A stretch of 64,000 nt of DNA from Bacteroidaceae bacterium (GTDB taxonomy: Bacteria > Bacteroidota > Bacteroidia > Bacteroidales > Bacteroidaceae): the NCBI GenBank assembly GCA_017631315.1, contig JAGBTN010000017.1, forward strand, positions 248,001 through 312,000, read 5' to 3'. Shown piece by piece: positions 37,227 to 45,382 of this stretch (the first letter of the stretch is position 1; every line of letters begins with the position of its first letter). The notes below the pieces were generated by a model. The model had not been told where the DNA came from, searched no databases, and worked only from the letters and a program-made list of their open reading frames with translations. The position numbers were made by a program, and so were the translations under genes.

Positions 37227-38684
37227 TTATTTCTTAGGGGCATTCTCGAGAATGGCAAGCAAGTGGTCCCATACCATCTGCACAGTGGGGATGTGGAGCT
37301 TTTCGTCGGGGCTGTGAACGCCGCGAAGTGTGGGGCCCATGCTAATCATGTCCATGCCAGGGAACTTTTCGCTGAAGAGTCCACACTCGAGTCCTGCGTG
37401 GATGCCTCGTACGATGGGCTCTTTCTTGAAGAGTTTCTTGTGTTGTTCGACTGCAATGCGCAGGATTTCGCTATTGGGGTTCATCTTCCATCCGGGATAG
37501 CCTTCGCCGATGTCTACCTTTGCTCCTGCCAGTTCGAAAACTGCTGCAAAGGTGTTTGCCATGTTGATGCGAGCGCTGTAGATGCTGCTTCGCTGGCTGC
37601 TGTTGACGTCGATGGTCTTTGTTTCCGGCACTTTGTGTATGCTGGCAAGGTTGCTGCTTGTTTCAACAAGGTCGAGGTCCTGGCATACGGCATATACGCC
37701 ATTGTCGGCGGCTTGCAGTGCCTTGATGAGTCGCTGGCTGCAGTCTTTGTTGATGGCTGTTGCGGCTGGTGTTTCGCTTTCGAGGATGAAACGCATTGAC
37801 TTCTCGGTGACGCTGTATTCTTCTTCCACGTCTGCCTGGAAGAGATTCCAGTCGACGGTGACGCTTTCCTTGTACTTTGTCGGAATGGCACAAAGGCACC
37901 ATGCTTCGCGAGGGATTGCGTTGTGCAGACCTCCGGCTTGTATGTCGACGAGACGGAGGTCGTATTTCTGCTGACTGAGGTAGAGGAAACGTGCCAGGAG
38001 TTTGTTGGCGTTGGCGCGTTTCTTATCGATGTCGTCGCCGCTGTGGCCGCCTGTGAGGCCTTTGATGGCAAGCGAGAAGGTGAAGAAGCCTTCGGGCATT
38101 GCCTCTTCTTCGTAGTCGAATTGTGCAAAGGTGCGACAGCCACCAGCGCAGGAGACGAAGATCTCTCCGACATCTTCGCTGTCGAGATTGATGAGCAGAC
38201 GTCCGCTCATGAAGTCAGACTGCATGCCTTCTGCTCCGGTCAAGCCGGTCTCTTCGTCGCGAGTGAATACACATTCCAGGGGGCCATGCTTGATGTCTGT
38301 CGATTCGAGCAAAGCCATTTCCATGGCAACGCCAATGCCGTCGTCGGCACCGAGCGTAGTGCCTTTAGCCTTCATCCATTCGCCATCGACGTAGGTCTGT
38401 ATTGCATCCTTCGTAAAGTCGAAGTCCACATCTTTGTTCTTCTCACACACCATGTCCATATGGCTTTGCAGAACAATGGTCTGACGGTCTTCCATCCCGG
38501 GCGTTGCCGGCTTGCAGATGATGACGTTTCCAGCATCGTCGCGTCGGGTTTCGAGGTTCAGTTTTTTGCCAAAGTCGAGCAGAAAGTCGATCATCTGTTC
38601 TTCCTTCTTAGACGGGCGGGGTATCTGGTTCACTTGTGCAAAGCACTTGAAAACATCGGAGGGTTGTAAATTCATTTCGTTCAT
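37227..38684 (-). CDS. pepD: Aminoacyl-histidine dipeptidase (M20C)
   Basis: 485 residues. The di-zinc site is complete: QSHMDMVCEKN (His, Asp), TLGADDGIGVAMEMALLES (bridging Asp), RDEETGLTGAEGM (general-base Glu and ligand), and HAGLECGLFSEKFPGMDMISMGPTL (C-terminal ligand region, of which HAGLECGLF is diagnostic). It lacks a signal peptide and cleaves cytoplasmic dipeptides such as Xaa-His. It heads the minus-strand run that continues with the beta-helix lipoprotein (33 nt later). Confidence 0.95.
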   Translation of the reverse strand: MNEMNLQPSDVFKCFAQVNQIPRPSKKEEQMIDFLLDFGKKLNLETRRDDAGNVIICKPATPGMEDRQTIVLQSHMDMVCEKNKDVDFDFTKDAIQTYVDGEWMKAKGTTLGADDGIGVAMEMALLESTDIKHGPLECVFTRDEETGLTGAEGMQSDFMSGRLLINLDSEDVGEIFVSCAGGCRTFAQFDYEEEAMPEGFFTFSLAIKGLTGGHSGDDIDKKRANANKLLARFLYLSQQKYDLRLVDIQAGGLHNAIPREAWCLCAIPTKYKESVTVDWNLFQADVEEEYSVTEKSMRFILESETPAATAINKDCSQRLIKALQAADNGVYAVCQDLDLVETSSNLASIHKVPETKTIDVNSSQRSSIYSARINMANTFAAVFELAGAKVDIGEGYPGWKMNPNSEILRIAVEQHKKLFKKEPIVRGIHAGLECGLFSEKFPGMDMISMGPTLRGVHSPDEKLHIPTVQMVWDHLLAILENAPKK

Positions 38685-38734
38685 GTTTTATGTATTTTCT
38701 TATTCTTTAAACTATATATTCCTTATTATTATTG

Positions 38735-38742
38735 TATATTTG
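38735..38742 (+). promoter_or_regulatory. -7 box of the small membrane protein gene
   Basis: TATATTTG, 19 nt before the start at 38762. Confidence 0.5.
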
Positions 38743-38761
38743 CAGACAAATTTAACGAAAT

Positions 38762-38974
38762 ATGTTGAAACTTGCATTACTTACTCTCGGATTTGTTGGC
38801 TTATCCGTTCTATTTTTATGCGTAAAGCTGCTTCTCAAGCCTGGGAGTCGATTCGGAAGCACCCACATTGGCGGCAGCAAAGCCATGCGCAAACGTGGCA
38901 TACACTGCGTGCAGAGCATGGACGCCATGGAGCGAAGAGAGAAAGTCCACGCAAGCGAAAGAAGACACACCTGA
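38762..38974 (+). CDS. Small single-span membrane protein, unknown function
   Basis: 70 residues. An N-terminal hydrophobic span (LALLTLGFVGLSVLFLCVKLLL) is followed by a conserved-looking cytoplasmic segment FGSTHIGGSKAMRKRGIHC and QSMDAMERRE. The pattern of a lone membrane helix plus a THIGGxKAMRxRGIHC segment looks familiar from small uncharacterised Bacteroidetes proteins, but I cannot verify this. It has its own -7 box, is divergent from pepD, and is followed by array 7. A longer overlapping frame (to 38997) lacks these features. Confidence 0.65.
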   Translation: MLKLALLTLGFVGLSVLFLCVKLLLKPGSRFGSTHIGGSKAMRKRGIHCVQSMDAMERREKVHASERRHT

Positions 38975-38991
38975 ACCCCATCCGCAAAAAA

Positions 38992-39079
38992 GGTTAACCA
39001 TTATGCCCGGAATGCTTAACCATTATCCTCGTAAAGGTTAACCATTATTGCCCGAAAGGTTAACCATTATTTGCAACAA
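38992..39079 (+). repeat. 22-bp phased array 7 (GGTTAACC family, 4 units, best preserved)
   Basis: Units at 38992, 39014, 39036 and 39058. All four carry GGTTAACCATTAT (one begins GC) followed by exactly nine non-repeated bases. It begins 17 nt after the small membrane protein stop and lies upstream of the OmpH-like gene promoter. Confidence 0.9.
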
Positions 39080-39135
39080 GCAACAGCCTTGTATGCAGTA
39101 TGCCACCGTATTCACAAAAATTAAGAGTCGGAATG

Positions 39136-39166
39136 TTTGCAAGATGCTATTTTATGCGTATCTTTG
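39136..39166 (+). promoter_or_regulatory. Consensus promoter of the OmpH-like lipoprotein gene
   Basis: TTTG (39136-39139), 19 nt, TATCTTTG (39159-39166). This is one of the clearest -33/-7 pairs in the window and lies 37 nt before the start codon. Confidence 0.85.
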
Positions 39167-39202
39167 CACCTATATAATAATACATAAAACATAATAAACA
39201 CA

Positions 39203-39814
39203 ATGAAACATTATCTCGCCTGTGCAGCCTTTGCTGCAGCCACATTGGTACTTGGCGCCTGCGGAGCCCAAGAAAAAGAAACAACCACAGAAACAACTCA
39301 GACAGAAGAAACCGTCGGCCTCAAGATAGCATACGTCGAGCTCGACACGCTGATGAGCCAGTATCAACTCTACAAAGACTACAGCGAAGTACTGACACGC
39401 AAAGGAAACAACATACAGAAAACACTGGCACAGAAACAGCGTGCGCTGGAAAATCACGCAGCCTCCATACAGAAAAAATACGAGAGCAACGAATTCACCA
39501 CACGCGACGAACTGGAACGCGCACAAGCCTCCATTCAAAAAGAACAAGCCGACCTGGCAGAACTTGCCGACCGTCTGCAAAGCGAATTCGCAATGGAACA
39601 AGCACGCATCAACGACGAAGCACGCGACAGCATACAATCATTCCTAAAAAAATACAACAAGACAAAGAAGTACGACTACGTCATGATTAAGGCTGGAGAC
39701 AACCTTCTCATAGCAAATCCCAAGTACGACATCACAAACGACATCATTAAAGGTTTAAATAAACGATACAAGATTAAACCCGAAGTGGCTGAGCAAATTA
39801 AGGAAACAAATTAA
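39203..39814 (+). CDS. OmpH/Skp-like periplasmic chaperone, lipoprotein form
   Basis: 203 residues. A lipoprotein signal ends in VLGAC (Cys20) followed by a Glu/Thr linker. The mature protein starts with KIAYVELDTLMSQY, the beta-strand entry of the Skp/OmpH fold, then a long alpha-helical coiled coil (about 60-150, rich in Gln, Glu, Lys, Ala), and ends with YDYVMIKAGDNLLIANPKYDITNDIIKGLNKRY (diagnostic part NLLIANPKYDIT). Members hold outer-membrane proteins in the periplasm; the lipid anchor is an addition seen in Bacteroidetes. Confidence 0.9.
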   Translation: MKHYLACAAFAAATLVLGACGAQEKETTTETTQTEETVGLKIAYVELDTLMSQYQLYKDYSEVLTRKGNNIQKTLAQKQRALENHAASIQKKYESNEFTTRDELERAQASIQKEQADLAELADRLQSEFAMEQARINDEARDSIQSFLKKYNKTKKYDYVMIKAGDNLLIANPKYDITNDIIKGLNKRYKIKPEVAEQIKETN

Positions 39815-39866
39815 GCCAAATCTTAAAGTTTTGCTTGAAAATTGTTGATAAATTCCCAACAAAAAA

Positions 39867-39898
39867 TTTGGGGCTTTCATGCAATTCCCGTACCTTTG
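39867..39898 (+). promoter_or_regulatory. Consensus promoter placed directly before an ATG (probable leaderless transcript)
   Basis: TTTG (39867-39870), 20 nt, TACCTTTG (39891-39898). The ATG of the HU-SPOR gene begins at 39903, four bases after the -7 box, so transcription would start at or next to the start codon. Confidence 0.75.
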
Positions 39899-39902
39899 CG
39901 GC

Positions 39903-40916
39903 ATGATTGAATTATCAACACACATAGAATACCTGCTCTTCAACTGCACAGATGTAAGCGTTCCGCAGCTCGGAACCTTCACCCGCTGCGAGATGAGCAG
40001 CCAACGCATAGACGAAGAAGGCATATTCCTGCCGCCATATCGCACCGTCAAGTTCCAGTGGAACGAGCAAGAAGCAGGCGAAGACTTCATACATTCGCTC
40101 TCCAAACTCCACCACCTGACACGCCACGAGGCACGAATCATGTGCGCAGAGTACGTCGACGAGTTGCAGCAGGCAATAGCCGAAGACGGCAGCGTCAGCA
40201 TAGGCAGCATGGGATACATGCTCCGAAGCAATGACAATGAGCATGAACTCACATTCATCCCACTTCAATCCGGCATTGCATCTCCCGCCTACTACGGACT
40301 CGATGCACTCCCATTTGCCAAGCTGAGCAACGACATACGTCAGCAAAGAGACAAAAAACGCGCTGCAAAGAAGATAAAACTCACATCCATCGCTGCCGAC
40401 CGCGACACTATAACCATCCGCATCAACCGTCGCGTATTCAACTACGCAGCATCAGTTGCAGCATCAATCGTACTGTTCTTTGCCTTCACTTCGCCCTTCG
40501 CAAACACCATCAAGGAGATGGGCAGACAGCAAGCAGAACTGTTCTTCGCGCCAAAGATTGCCTCTGTACAACCCAAAACCGTAGAGGTTAAAGCCAAAGC
40601 AGCCACGCCATCAACGCCCATCAAGGCAGAAGAGCCCGTTCTCCAGGCACAGCCCGAAGTGAAAGAAGCACTTTATGCAATAGTCATTGCAAGTGCCATA
40701 AGCGAGAAAAACGCTGTAAACTATGCAGCAAAACTACAGAAAAAAGGCTACGATGCCATTGCTTGCAAGACAGGATCGATGGTTCGCGTCATCATTAAAG
40801 GCTTTGAAACCGAATCGGATGCCTACAACCAAATGCGACAGATGAAAGCAAAATCTAGTGAATTTGCCAATGTCTGGTCATGGAAAGTGAATGACGAAAT
40901 AATGCCTATTCAATAA
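39903..40916 (+). CDS. CCDC81-type HU domain protein with transmembrane helix and C-terminal SPOR domain
   Basis: 338 residues. The N-terminus (MIELSTHIEYLLFNCTDVSV, then PQLGTFTRCEM) is the first of two HU-like domains found in Bacteroidetes proteins of this type; the second is about residues 75-125 (HHLTRHEARIMCAEYVDELQ). A membrane helix follows (AASVAASIVLFFAFTSPFA), then a Pro/Ala/Glu linker and a SPOR domain (ALYAIVIASAISEKNAVNYA) that binds denuded peptidoglycan. It would link cytoplasmic DNA- or protein-binding HU domains to the division septum. An upstream TTG alternative lies inside the promoter, so ATG at 39903 is used. Confidence 0.87.
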   Translation: MIELSTHIEYLLFNCTDVSVPQLGTFTRCEMSSQRIDEEGIFLPPYRTVKFQWNEQEAGEDFIHSLSKLHHLTRHEARIMCAEYVDELQQAIAEDGSVSIGSMGYMLRSNDNEHELTFIPLQSGIASPAYYGLDALPFAKLSNDIRQQRDKKRAAKKIKLTSIAADRDTITIRINRRVFNYAASVAASIVLFFAFTSPFANTIKEMGRQQAELFFAPKIASVQPKTVEVKAKAATPSTPIKAEEPVLQAQPEVKEALYAIVIASAISEKNAVNYAAKLQKKGYDAIACKTGSMVRVIIKGFETESDAYNQMRQMKAKSSEFANVWSWKVNDEIMPIQ

Positions 40917-40931
40917 CCTAAACTGATATCT

Positions 40932-41471
40932 ATGAAGAAGGTTCGTTGCCCCAAGTGCAACAGCTACACACTATTCGACGAGACGCGTTACCAACCTGGC
41001 CAGCGTCTCGTTTTCGTATGCAGTCAGTGTAATAAACAATTTGCCATAAAACTTCCGCCGATGAAGAGCGAGAGTGGCGAGGACAAAGAGTTGTTGCAAG
41101 TGAATTCTCCAACTCAACAAGATGAAATTAGCAGGGGAACTATTATTGTTGTAGAGAACGCTTTCCATTTCAGACAAGAGATTTCTCTTGAGATGGGGGA
41201 CAATGTTTTTGGTCGTTTTGTTCACGGCACCAGTATAAACAAACCTATTGAGACCGTCGACCCTAGTGTGGATACGCGCCATTGTATTATTCGTGTGCAA
41301 CGAGGCAAAGATGGAAATCTGCAATATATCCTTCGCGATGCGCCTTCCGGCACGGGCACTTTCTACATGAACGAAATACTTCGCGACCAGGATCGCATCC
41401 GCCTTCAAGATGGTTCGGTCATCACTATCGGCGCAACAACGCTTATTCTCAAACTCGAAGACGATGAATAG
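40932..41471 (+). CDS. Zinc-ribbon and FHA domain protein
   Basis: 179 residues. The N-terminus is a four-Cys zinc ribbon (RCPKCNSYTLF and FVCSQCNKQF). After a linker, an FHA domain (about 85-175) shows VFGRFVHGTS, TRHCIIRVQRG and a glycine-containing SGTGTFYMNEI loop followed by LQDGSVITIGATTLILKL. FHA domains bind phosphothreonine peptides, though the exact Arg/Ser contacts (GR...S..H) are only partly conserved (GRFVHGTS, RH). It is 15 nt after the HU-SPOR gene and overlaps the HAD gene by 8 nt, so the three form one unit. Confidence 0.85.
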   Translation: MKKVRCPKCNSYTLFDETRYQPGQRLVFVCSQCNKQFAIKLPPMKSESGEDKELLQVNSPTQQDEISRGTIIVVENAFHFRQEISLEMGDNVFGRFVHGTSINKPIETVDPSVDTRHCIIRVQRGKDGNLQYILRDAPSGTGTFYMNEILRDQDRIRLQDGSVITIGATTLILKLEDDE

Positions 41472-42369
41472 ACGGCCGAAAAGGCTGGCTTGTATGGCTT
41501 CTGCCCTGCATGAGTGGACGAGAAAGGGTACAGGACATAACATACGTTTCCTTGCCACCGACCTCGACGGTACATTGCTTACTTCCGGGAAGTGCATTAC
41601 TGACCACACGAAACGCATTCTTATTGAAGCGCAGAACCGAGGTCTGACTGTTATTCTTGCCAGTGGTCGTCCGCTTTACAGCATATTGCCTTTTGCCAAC
41701 GAGCTTGAGCTTGACAAGCATCACGGCTTTGTCATTGCATATAATGGTGGACTCGTATATGATTGTAAGTCAAGGGAAACCATATACGAGGAGACTATTC
41801 CTGCCTGCATGATTCCTGCCCTTAGGGCTGCCGTTCCCTGCGAGAACTTCCGTCTTCATGGGTATAGGGGGAATAGCATCGTCGTCCAAGGGGAGCCAGA
41901 CGAATGGTCGAATTATATTGCCCGTGCTAATAAGATGCCATTGTTGAAGACTGACAACTTTATCGAGGCTATTGTCGAGCCACAGCACAAATGTCTTGTT
42001 ACGGGAGCACCTCGCAGGCTCTGGCATTTAGAGAAGAAGATAAACAGACTGTTCGAGGCTTCACTTTCAGCATACCGAAGCGAGAGTTTTCTGCTCGAGG
42101 TGGTACCTAAAGGTATCGATAAAGCAGAATCTCTACGAAAACTCCTGGCGATGTTAAACGGAAAAACTGAGGAACTGCTTTGTTGCGGCGACGGATATAA
42201 CGACATCGGCATGATGCAACTGGGAGGAATATCGTGTGCTACGAGCAATGCTAAACGCCCGGTAAAACAGATAGCAAGCTTCGTTACCGACAGCAACGAC
42301 AGCGACGGTGTTGCTCTCGCAGTCGAGTGTCTGCTGAAAGCTAATACCTATGCTCCAGCTAGCCAGTGA
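41464..42369 (+). CDS. Cof-type HAD-IIB phosphatase
   Basis: 301 residues from ATG 41464, which overlaps the FHA gene stop. The HAD motifs are present: FLATDLDGTLLTS (I, nucleophile Asp and acid Asp), VILASGRPL (II), Lys in the KGIDKAESL region (III) and CCGDGYNDIGMM (IV), with a C2B cap between. The N-terminal 28 residues before NIRFLATDL are not part of the fold, so a start at 41494 is possible. It likely hydrolyses a sugar phosphate or flavin/PLP-type phosphate; the substrate is not readable. Confidence 0.9.
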   Translation: MNRRPKRLACMASALHEWTRKGTGHNIRFLATDLDGTLLTSGKCITDHTKRILIEAQNRGLTVILASGRPLYSILPFANELELDKHHGFVIAYNGGLVYDCKSRETIYEETIPACMIPALRAAVPCENFRLHGYRGNSIVVQGEPDEWSNYIARANKMPLLKTDNFIEAIVEPQHKCLVTGAPRRLWHLEKKINRLFEASLSAYRSESFLLEVVPKGIDKAESLRKLLAMLNGKTEELLCCGDGYNDIGMMQLGGISCATSNAKRPVKQIASFVTDSNDSDGVALAVECLLKANTYAPASQ

Positions 42370-42384
42370 TTTGCCCTCCAGAAA

Positions 42385-42472
42385 GGTTAACCATTACGAG
42401 GAAAAAGGTTAAGCATTATGGTCGGAAAGGTTAAGCATTATTGATGAAAAGGTTAACCATTATTTTCAGCCT
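42385..42472 (+). repeat. 22-bp phased array 8 (GGTTAACC/GGTTAAGC family, 4 units)
   Basis: Units at 42385, 42407, 42429 and 42451, starting GGTTAACC, GGTTAAGC, GGTTAAGC, GGTTAACC, each followed by ATTAT/ATTAC and nine variable bases. It starts 15 nt after the HAD gene. A weak hairpin with T-run (AGCAG/CTGCT, 42491-42511) follows. Confidence 0.88.
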
Positions 42473-42576
42473 CCCTTTTTACGCCCTCCAAGCAGCCGTA
42501 CTGCTGTTTTTGTCGCCCATCGATTGTATTAGAAATCTTTTTCATCATCTCTGTCGAGGTATCTGCACAAAATTTC

Positions 42577-42584
42577 TAATTTTG
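42577..42584 (+). promoter_or_regulatory. -7 box of the AlkZ-related gene
   Basis: TAATTTTG, 31 nt before the start codon at 42616. Confidence 0.5.
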
Positions 42585-42615
42585 CAGTAGAAATAAACAA
42601 CCTCACACATCGACA

Positions 42616-43338
42616 ATGCAACCCCACGAAAGTTTCATCGACAAAATCCATACCGGAAACAAGTCATTTAGCATAGGACAGAAAATAGGTTCGTGTCCGG
42701 AACTGATAGATTGCATCCGGCAGGTCGGTTTCCTTCCACTATTGGAAAGCGGCATTCCGGGCTTTGCCGCAGAGGCAATAATGGCAGAAGAATGTCAATA
42801 CGTAAAGTTCGACGATGGCACATGGGAATGGCCTTTGTGGGAGTGGAAAGGGTCGGTGGCAAGAGAAGGCAACTGCGTCTATGGCAAATTCTATGCTGGC
42901 AAAGCAGGATTCATCAGCCAGGAATGGTGGCCAGACCTCTACAACTGGCGACGGCACTCACACCCACAACCCCAGGAAGACAGCATAGAAGGCATCATCT
43001 TGTCCACCCTTCGCGAGCACGGCAGCATGATAACACGCCATCTGCGAACAGCCTGCAATTTCACGGGCAAGAACATGCGCTCAAAGTTCGATGCCTACAT
43101 CACCAGATTGCAAATGTCATGCCACATCATAACCGAAGACTTTGTCTATCCAACCGATAAGCATGGAAGAGAGTATGGCTTCGGATGGTCACTGCTGACT
43201 ACACCCGAAAAACTGCTCGGCAAAGAAATGTGCCAATGTTCACACACACCAGACGAATCGTTCAGCCGTATGTATAATCACCTCTCCAAACTCCTGCCCA
43301 AAGCAACAGACAAGCAAATCAATAAGATATTGAAGTAA
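42616..43338 (+). CDS. AlkZ-related protein
   Basis: 240 residues. The block WEWPLWEWKGSVAREGNCVYGKF followed by KAGFISQEWWPDLYNWRR (diagnostic pieces WEWKG, CVYGKF, KAGFIS, WWPDLYNWRR) matches what I recall of the AlkZ-related family, small relatives of the HTH_42 DNA glycosylases that unhook alkylated bases and crosslinks. The C-terminal half (TLREHGSMITRHLRTACNF) looks like a winged helix. The Q-x-Q/Q-x-D catalytic motif of true AlkZ is not evident, so enzymatic activity is uncertain. It is a single-gene unit. Confidence 0.65.
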   Translation: MQPHESFIDKIHTGNKSFSIGQKIGSCPELIDCIRQVGFLPLLESGIPGFAAEAIMAEECQYVKFDDGTWEWPLWEWKGSVAREGNCVYGKFYAGKAGFISQEWWPDLYNWRRHSHPQPQEDSIEGIILSTLREHGSMITRHLRTACNFTGKNMRSKFDAYITRLQMSCHIITEDFVYPTDKHGREYGFGWSLLTTPEKLLGKEMCQCSHTPDESFSRMYNHLSKLLPKATDKQINKILK

Positions 43339-43476
43339 ATGATTTAACGCACAGGCAATGACAGGATTCGCAAAAGTCTTGTTCAAAACCTATAACAAAA
43401 AAGTTTTTCCCTTTCATTTCCGTATATAAAGACACAGAAACGAAAAGGAAAAACCTAATAAATCATCATTGAATAA

Positions 43477-45165
43477 CTATTTTCCTAAGCGCGCCTGAAC
43501 CACGTTGACAACATAGTCGCCCAACTTTTCACAATCGCCTACGATATCACTGAACATCGTTCCAACAGTATAATCATACTCACGATTATCCACAGCAATG
43601 AAGTTCTGATCCTTTAGTTGCTGGCGCATATTGTTTATCTCATTCTCTATACGATAGGTTTCACGCATGTCGTCATCGTGCTCATGTATGGACATTTCGT
43701 GATTCATTTGCGTAAGTGCTTTTTCAGTAAGTTGCATAATAGAACGAAGCTTTCCATAAAGAGCAGGAGTAAAGTCTGGACCGGATTCCTGCCTGCGGTT
43801 CAGCGTCCTTGCCATGTGGTAACATACATCGCCGATAGATTCTAATTCGCTTATCTCGCGAATCATCTGTCTAACTTTCATCTTCGTATCATCGCTCAAA
43901 TGATTTTCGCTCACCTGGCCAAGGAAGCGGGCGATGCTCAATTCCATTTTGTCCGAGATGTCTTCTTCATGCATCAGTTTGTTGTAAAGGTCTGAAGCCT
44001 TCTCTTCATTCTTTTCTTCCAATAGTTGGCGAACAAGAGAGAACATGCCCTGAACGAACTGGCCGAAGTGTGCAGTCTCCTTTTGTGCTTGCAAGATTGC
44101 TATTTCGGGAGTTTGTATAAGGTTGGAATGTATGTATTGAAGGCGGAAGTCATCTTGTTTTTCTTTGTTCTTTTCTGGCAAAATCCAACATACAATGCGC
44201 TCCATTTGGGGAATGAAACCAATGAGAACGGCTGTGTTTGTGACATTGAAGCATGTATGGAACATCGACAAAACGACTGGCAACATTTTTTCGTGGCCTG
44301 CGGCAGTGGGATCATAGCCTACCATAGAACATACTAATTCTACAAAGGGGAAGAAGACGCAGAGCACCCATATTACGCCAAAGACGTTGAAGAGCAGGTG
44401 TGCGAGTGCGGCTCTGCGGGCTTGTGTATTGGCTCCGAGAGCGGCAAGGTTGGCTGTTGCAGTGGTGCCGATGTTTTCGCCCATGACCAATGCTATGCCT
44501 AAATAGATGGGGAGTACGCCTGTGGAACACAGAAGGATGGTGATGGCCATCATTGCTGCAGAGGATTGTACGATGCAGGTTATGGTTGTTCCGATGGCCA
44601 GGAAGGAGAGGATTGTCCAATAACTGTTTATGTCGAAGGAGGCGAAGAAGTCGACGACTGCTTTGTTGTTCGCCAGATCGAGTTCTTTGCCTGTTTGGCT
44701 CAGGAATACGAGGGAGAGGAAAAGGAAGGCTGTGCCGAAGAGGAGGTCGCCAACTGAACGGTAACGTTTGTTATAGATTAGGATAATACCTGCGAGAAAC
44801 GCGGGGAATACGATGGTTATGAGGTCAACATTATAGCCAAGGGAGATAATCCATGCTGTCAGTGTGGTGCCGATATTGGCTCCCATGATAACGGAAATGG
44901 CTTGTGAGAGGGTGAGCAGTCCTGCCGAAACGAAGGAGACTGTCATTACGGTTGTTGCGGATGACGACTGAACTGCGCATGTTACGAATGTGCCGGTCAG
45001 CATTCCGGAGATGCGGTTTGATGTCATGCGTGCCAGGACGTGGCGCAACTGTGAACCTGCCATCTTCTGCAAGGCGTCGCTCATCATCTTCATGCCAAAG
45101 ATGAGAAGGCTAAGGGCGCCTAACAGTTTCATTGAAATCATAAAGTAATCCCAAGGTGTTTCCAT
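43477..45165 (-). CDS. Na+/phosphate cotransporter (NptA type) with PhoU-like tail
   Basis: 562 residues. Two inverted membrane repeats each carry the QSS signature (CAVQSSSATTVMTVSF and CIVQSSAAMMAITILL). The first part has about nine membrane spans (to about residue 320). The C-terminal 200 residues are helical, with a PhoU-like domain (ELESIGDVCYHMARTLNRR, DIVGDCEKLGDYVVNVVQARLGK). It imports phosphate with sodium across the inner membrane or acts as a phosphate valve. It is a single-gene minus-strand unit, convergent with the AlkZ-related gene. Confidence 0.92.
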   Translation of the reverse strand: METPWDYFMISMKLLGALSLLIFGMKMMSDALQKMAGSQLRHVLARMTSNRISGMLTGTFVTCAVQSSSATTVMTVSFVSAGLLTLSQAISVIMGANIGTTLTAWIISLGYNVDLITIVFPAFLAGIILIYNKRYRSVGDLLFGTAFLFLSLVFLSQTGKELDLANNKAVVDFFASFDINSYWTILSFLAIGTTITCIVQSSAAMMAITILLCSTGVLPIYLGIALVMGENIGTTATANLAALGANTQARRAALAHLLFNVFGVIWVLCVFFPFVELVCSMVGYDPTAAGHEKMLPVVLSMFHTCFNVTNTAVLIGFIPQMERIVCWILPEKNKEKQDDFRLQYIHSNLIQTPEIAILQAQKETAHFGQFVQGMFSLVRQLLEEKNEEKASDLYNKLMHEEDISDKMELSIARFLGQVSENHLSDDTKMKVRQMIREISELESIGDVCYHMARTLNRRQESGPDFTPALYGKLRSIMQLTEKALTQMNHEMSIHEHDDDMRETYRIENEINNMRQQLKDQNFIAVDNREYDYTVGTMFSDIVGDCEKLGDYVVNVVQARLGK

Positions 45166-45361
45166 AAGTTTTATTTATATTTTTTCTTTGCCTACAAAGT
45201 TACTATAATTGGCGCACTCTGCAAAGTAATTTGTAATATGAAATACGATATGATGAGTATTTTCGTATGATTTTGTATTGAAAAGCGGTCTTAAACTGTA
45301 TGATATTTGTTGTTTTTATATGTTTTCTTAACAGATGTTTTACGATTTAAACCTTATTTAA

Positions 45362-45369
45362 TACTTTTG
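45362..45369 (+). promoter_or_regulatory. -7 box of the M15 peptidase gene
   Basis: TACTTTTG, only 13 nt before the ATG at 45383, implying a very short leader. Confidence 0.5.
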
Positions 45370-45382
45370 CATGTAGCTTTAA

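Noticed and set aside
38512..38997. A 161-codon plus-strand frame covering the end of pepD and the small membrane protein gene
   Set aside because: Its first half is antisense to pepD and it crosses the pepD/small-gene promoter region. The 38762 frame has a proper start, membrane span and promoter.
41410..41464. HAD gene start at 41410
   Set aside because: This would overlap the FHA gene by 62 nt, including its last conserved beta strand. ATG 41464, overlapping only the stop region, is the normal coupled arrangement.
40932..41471. FHA protein as part of a type VI secretion or kinase locus
   Set aside because: No T6SS or Ser/Thr kinase gene is nearby; only the HU-SPOR and HAD genes are linked.
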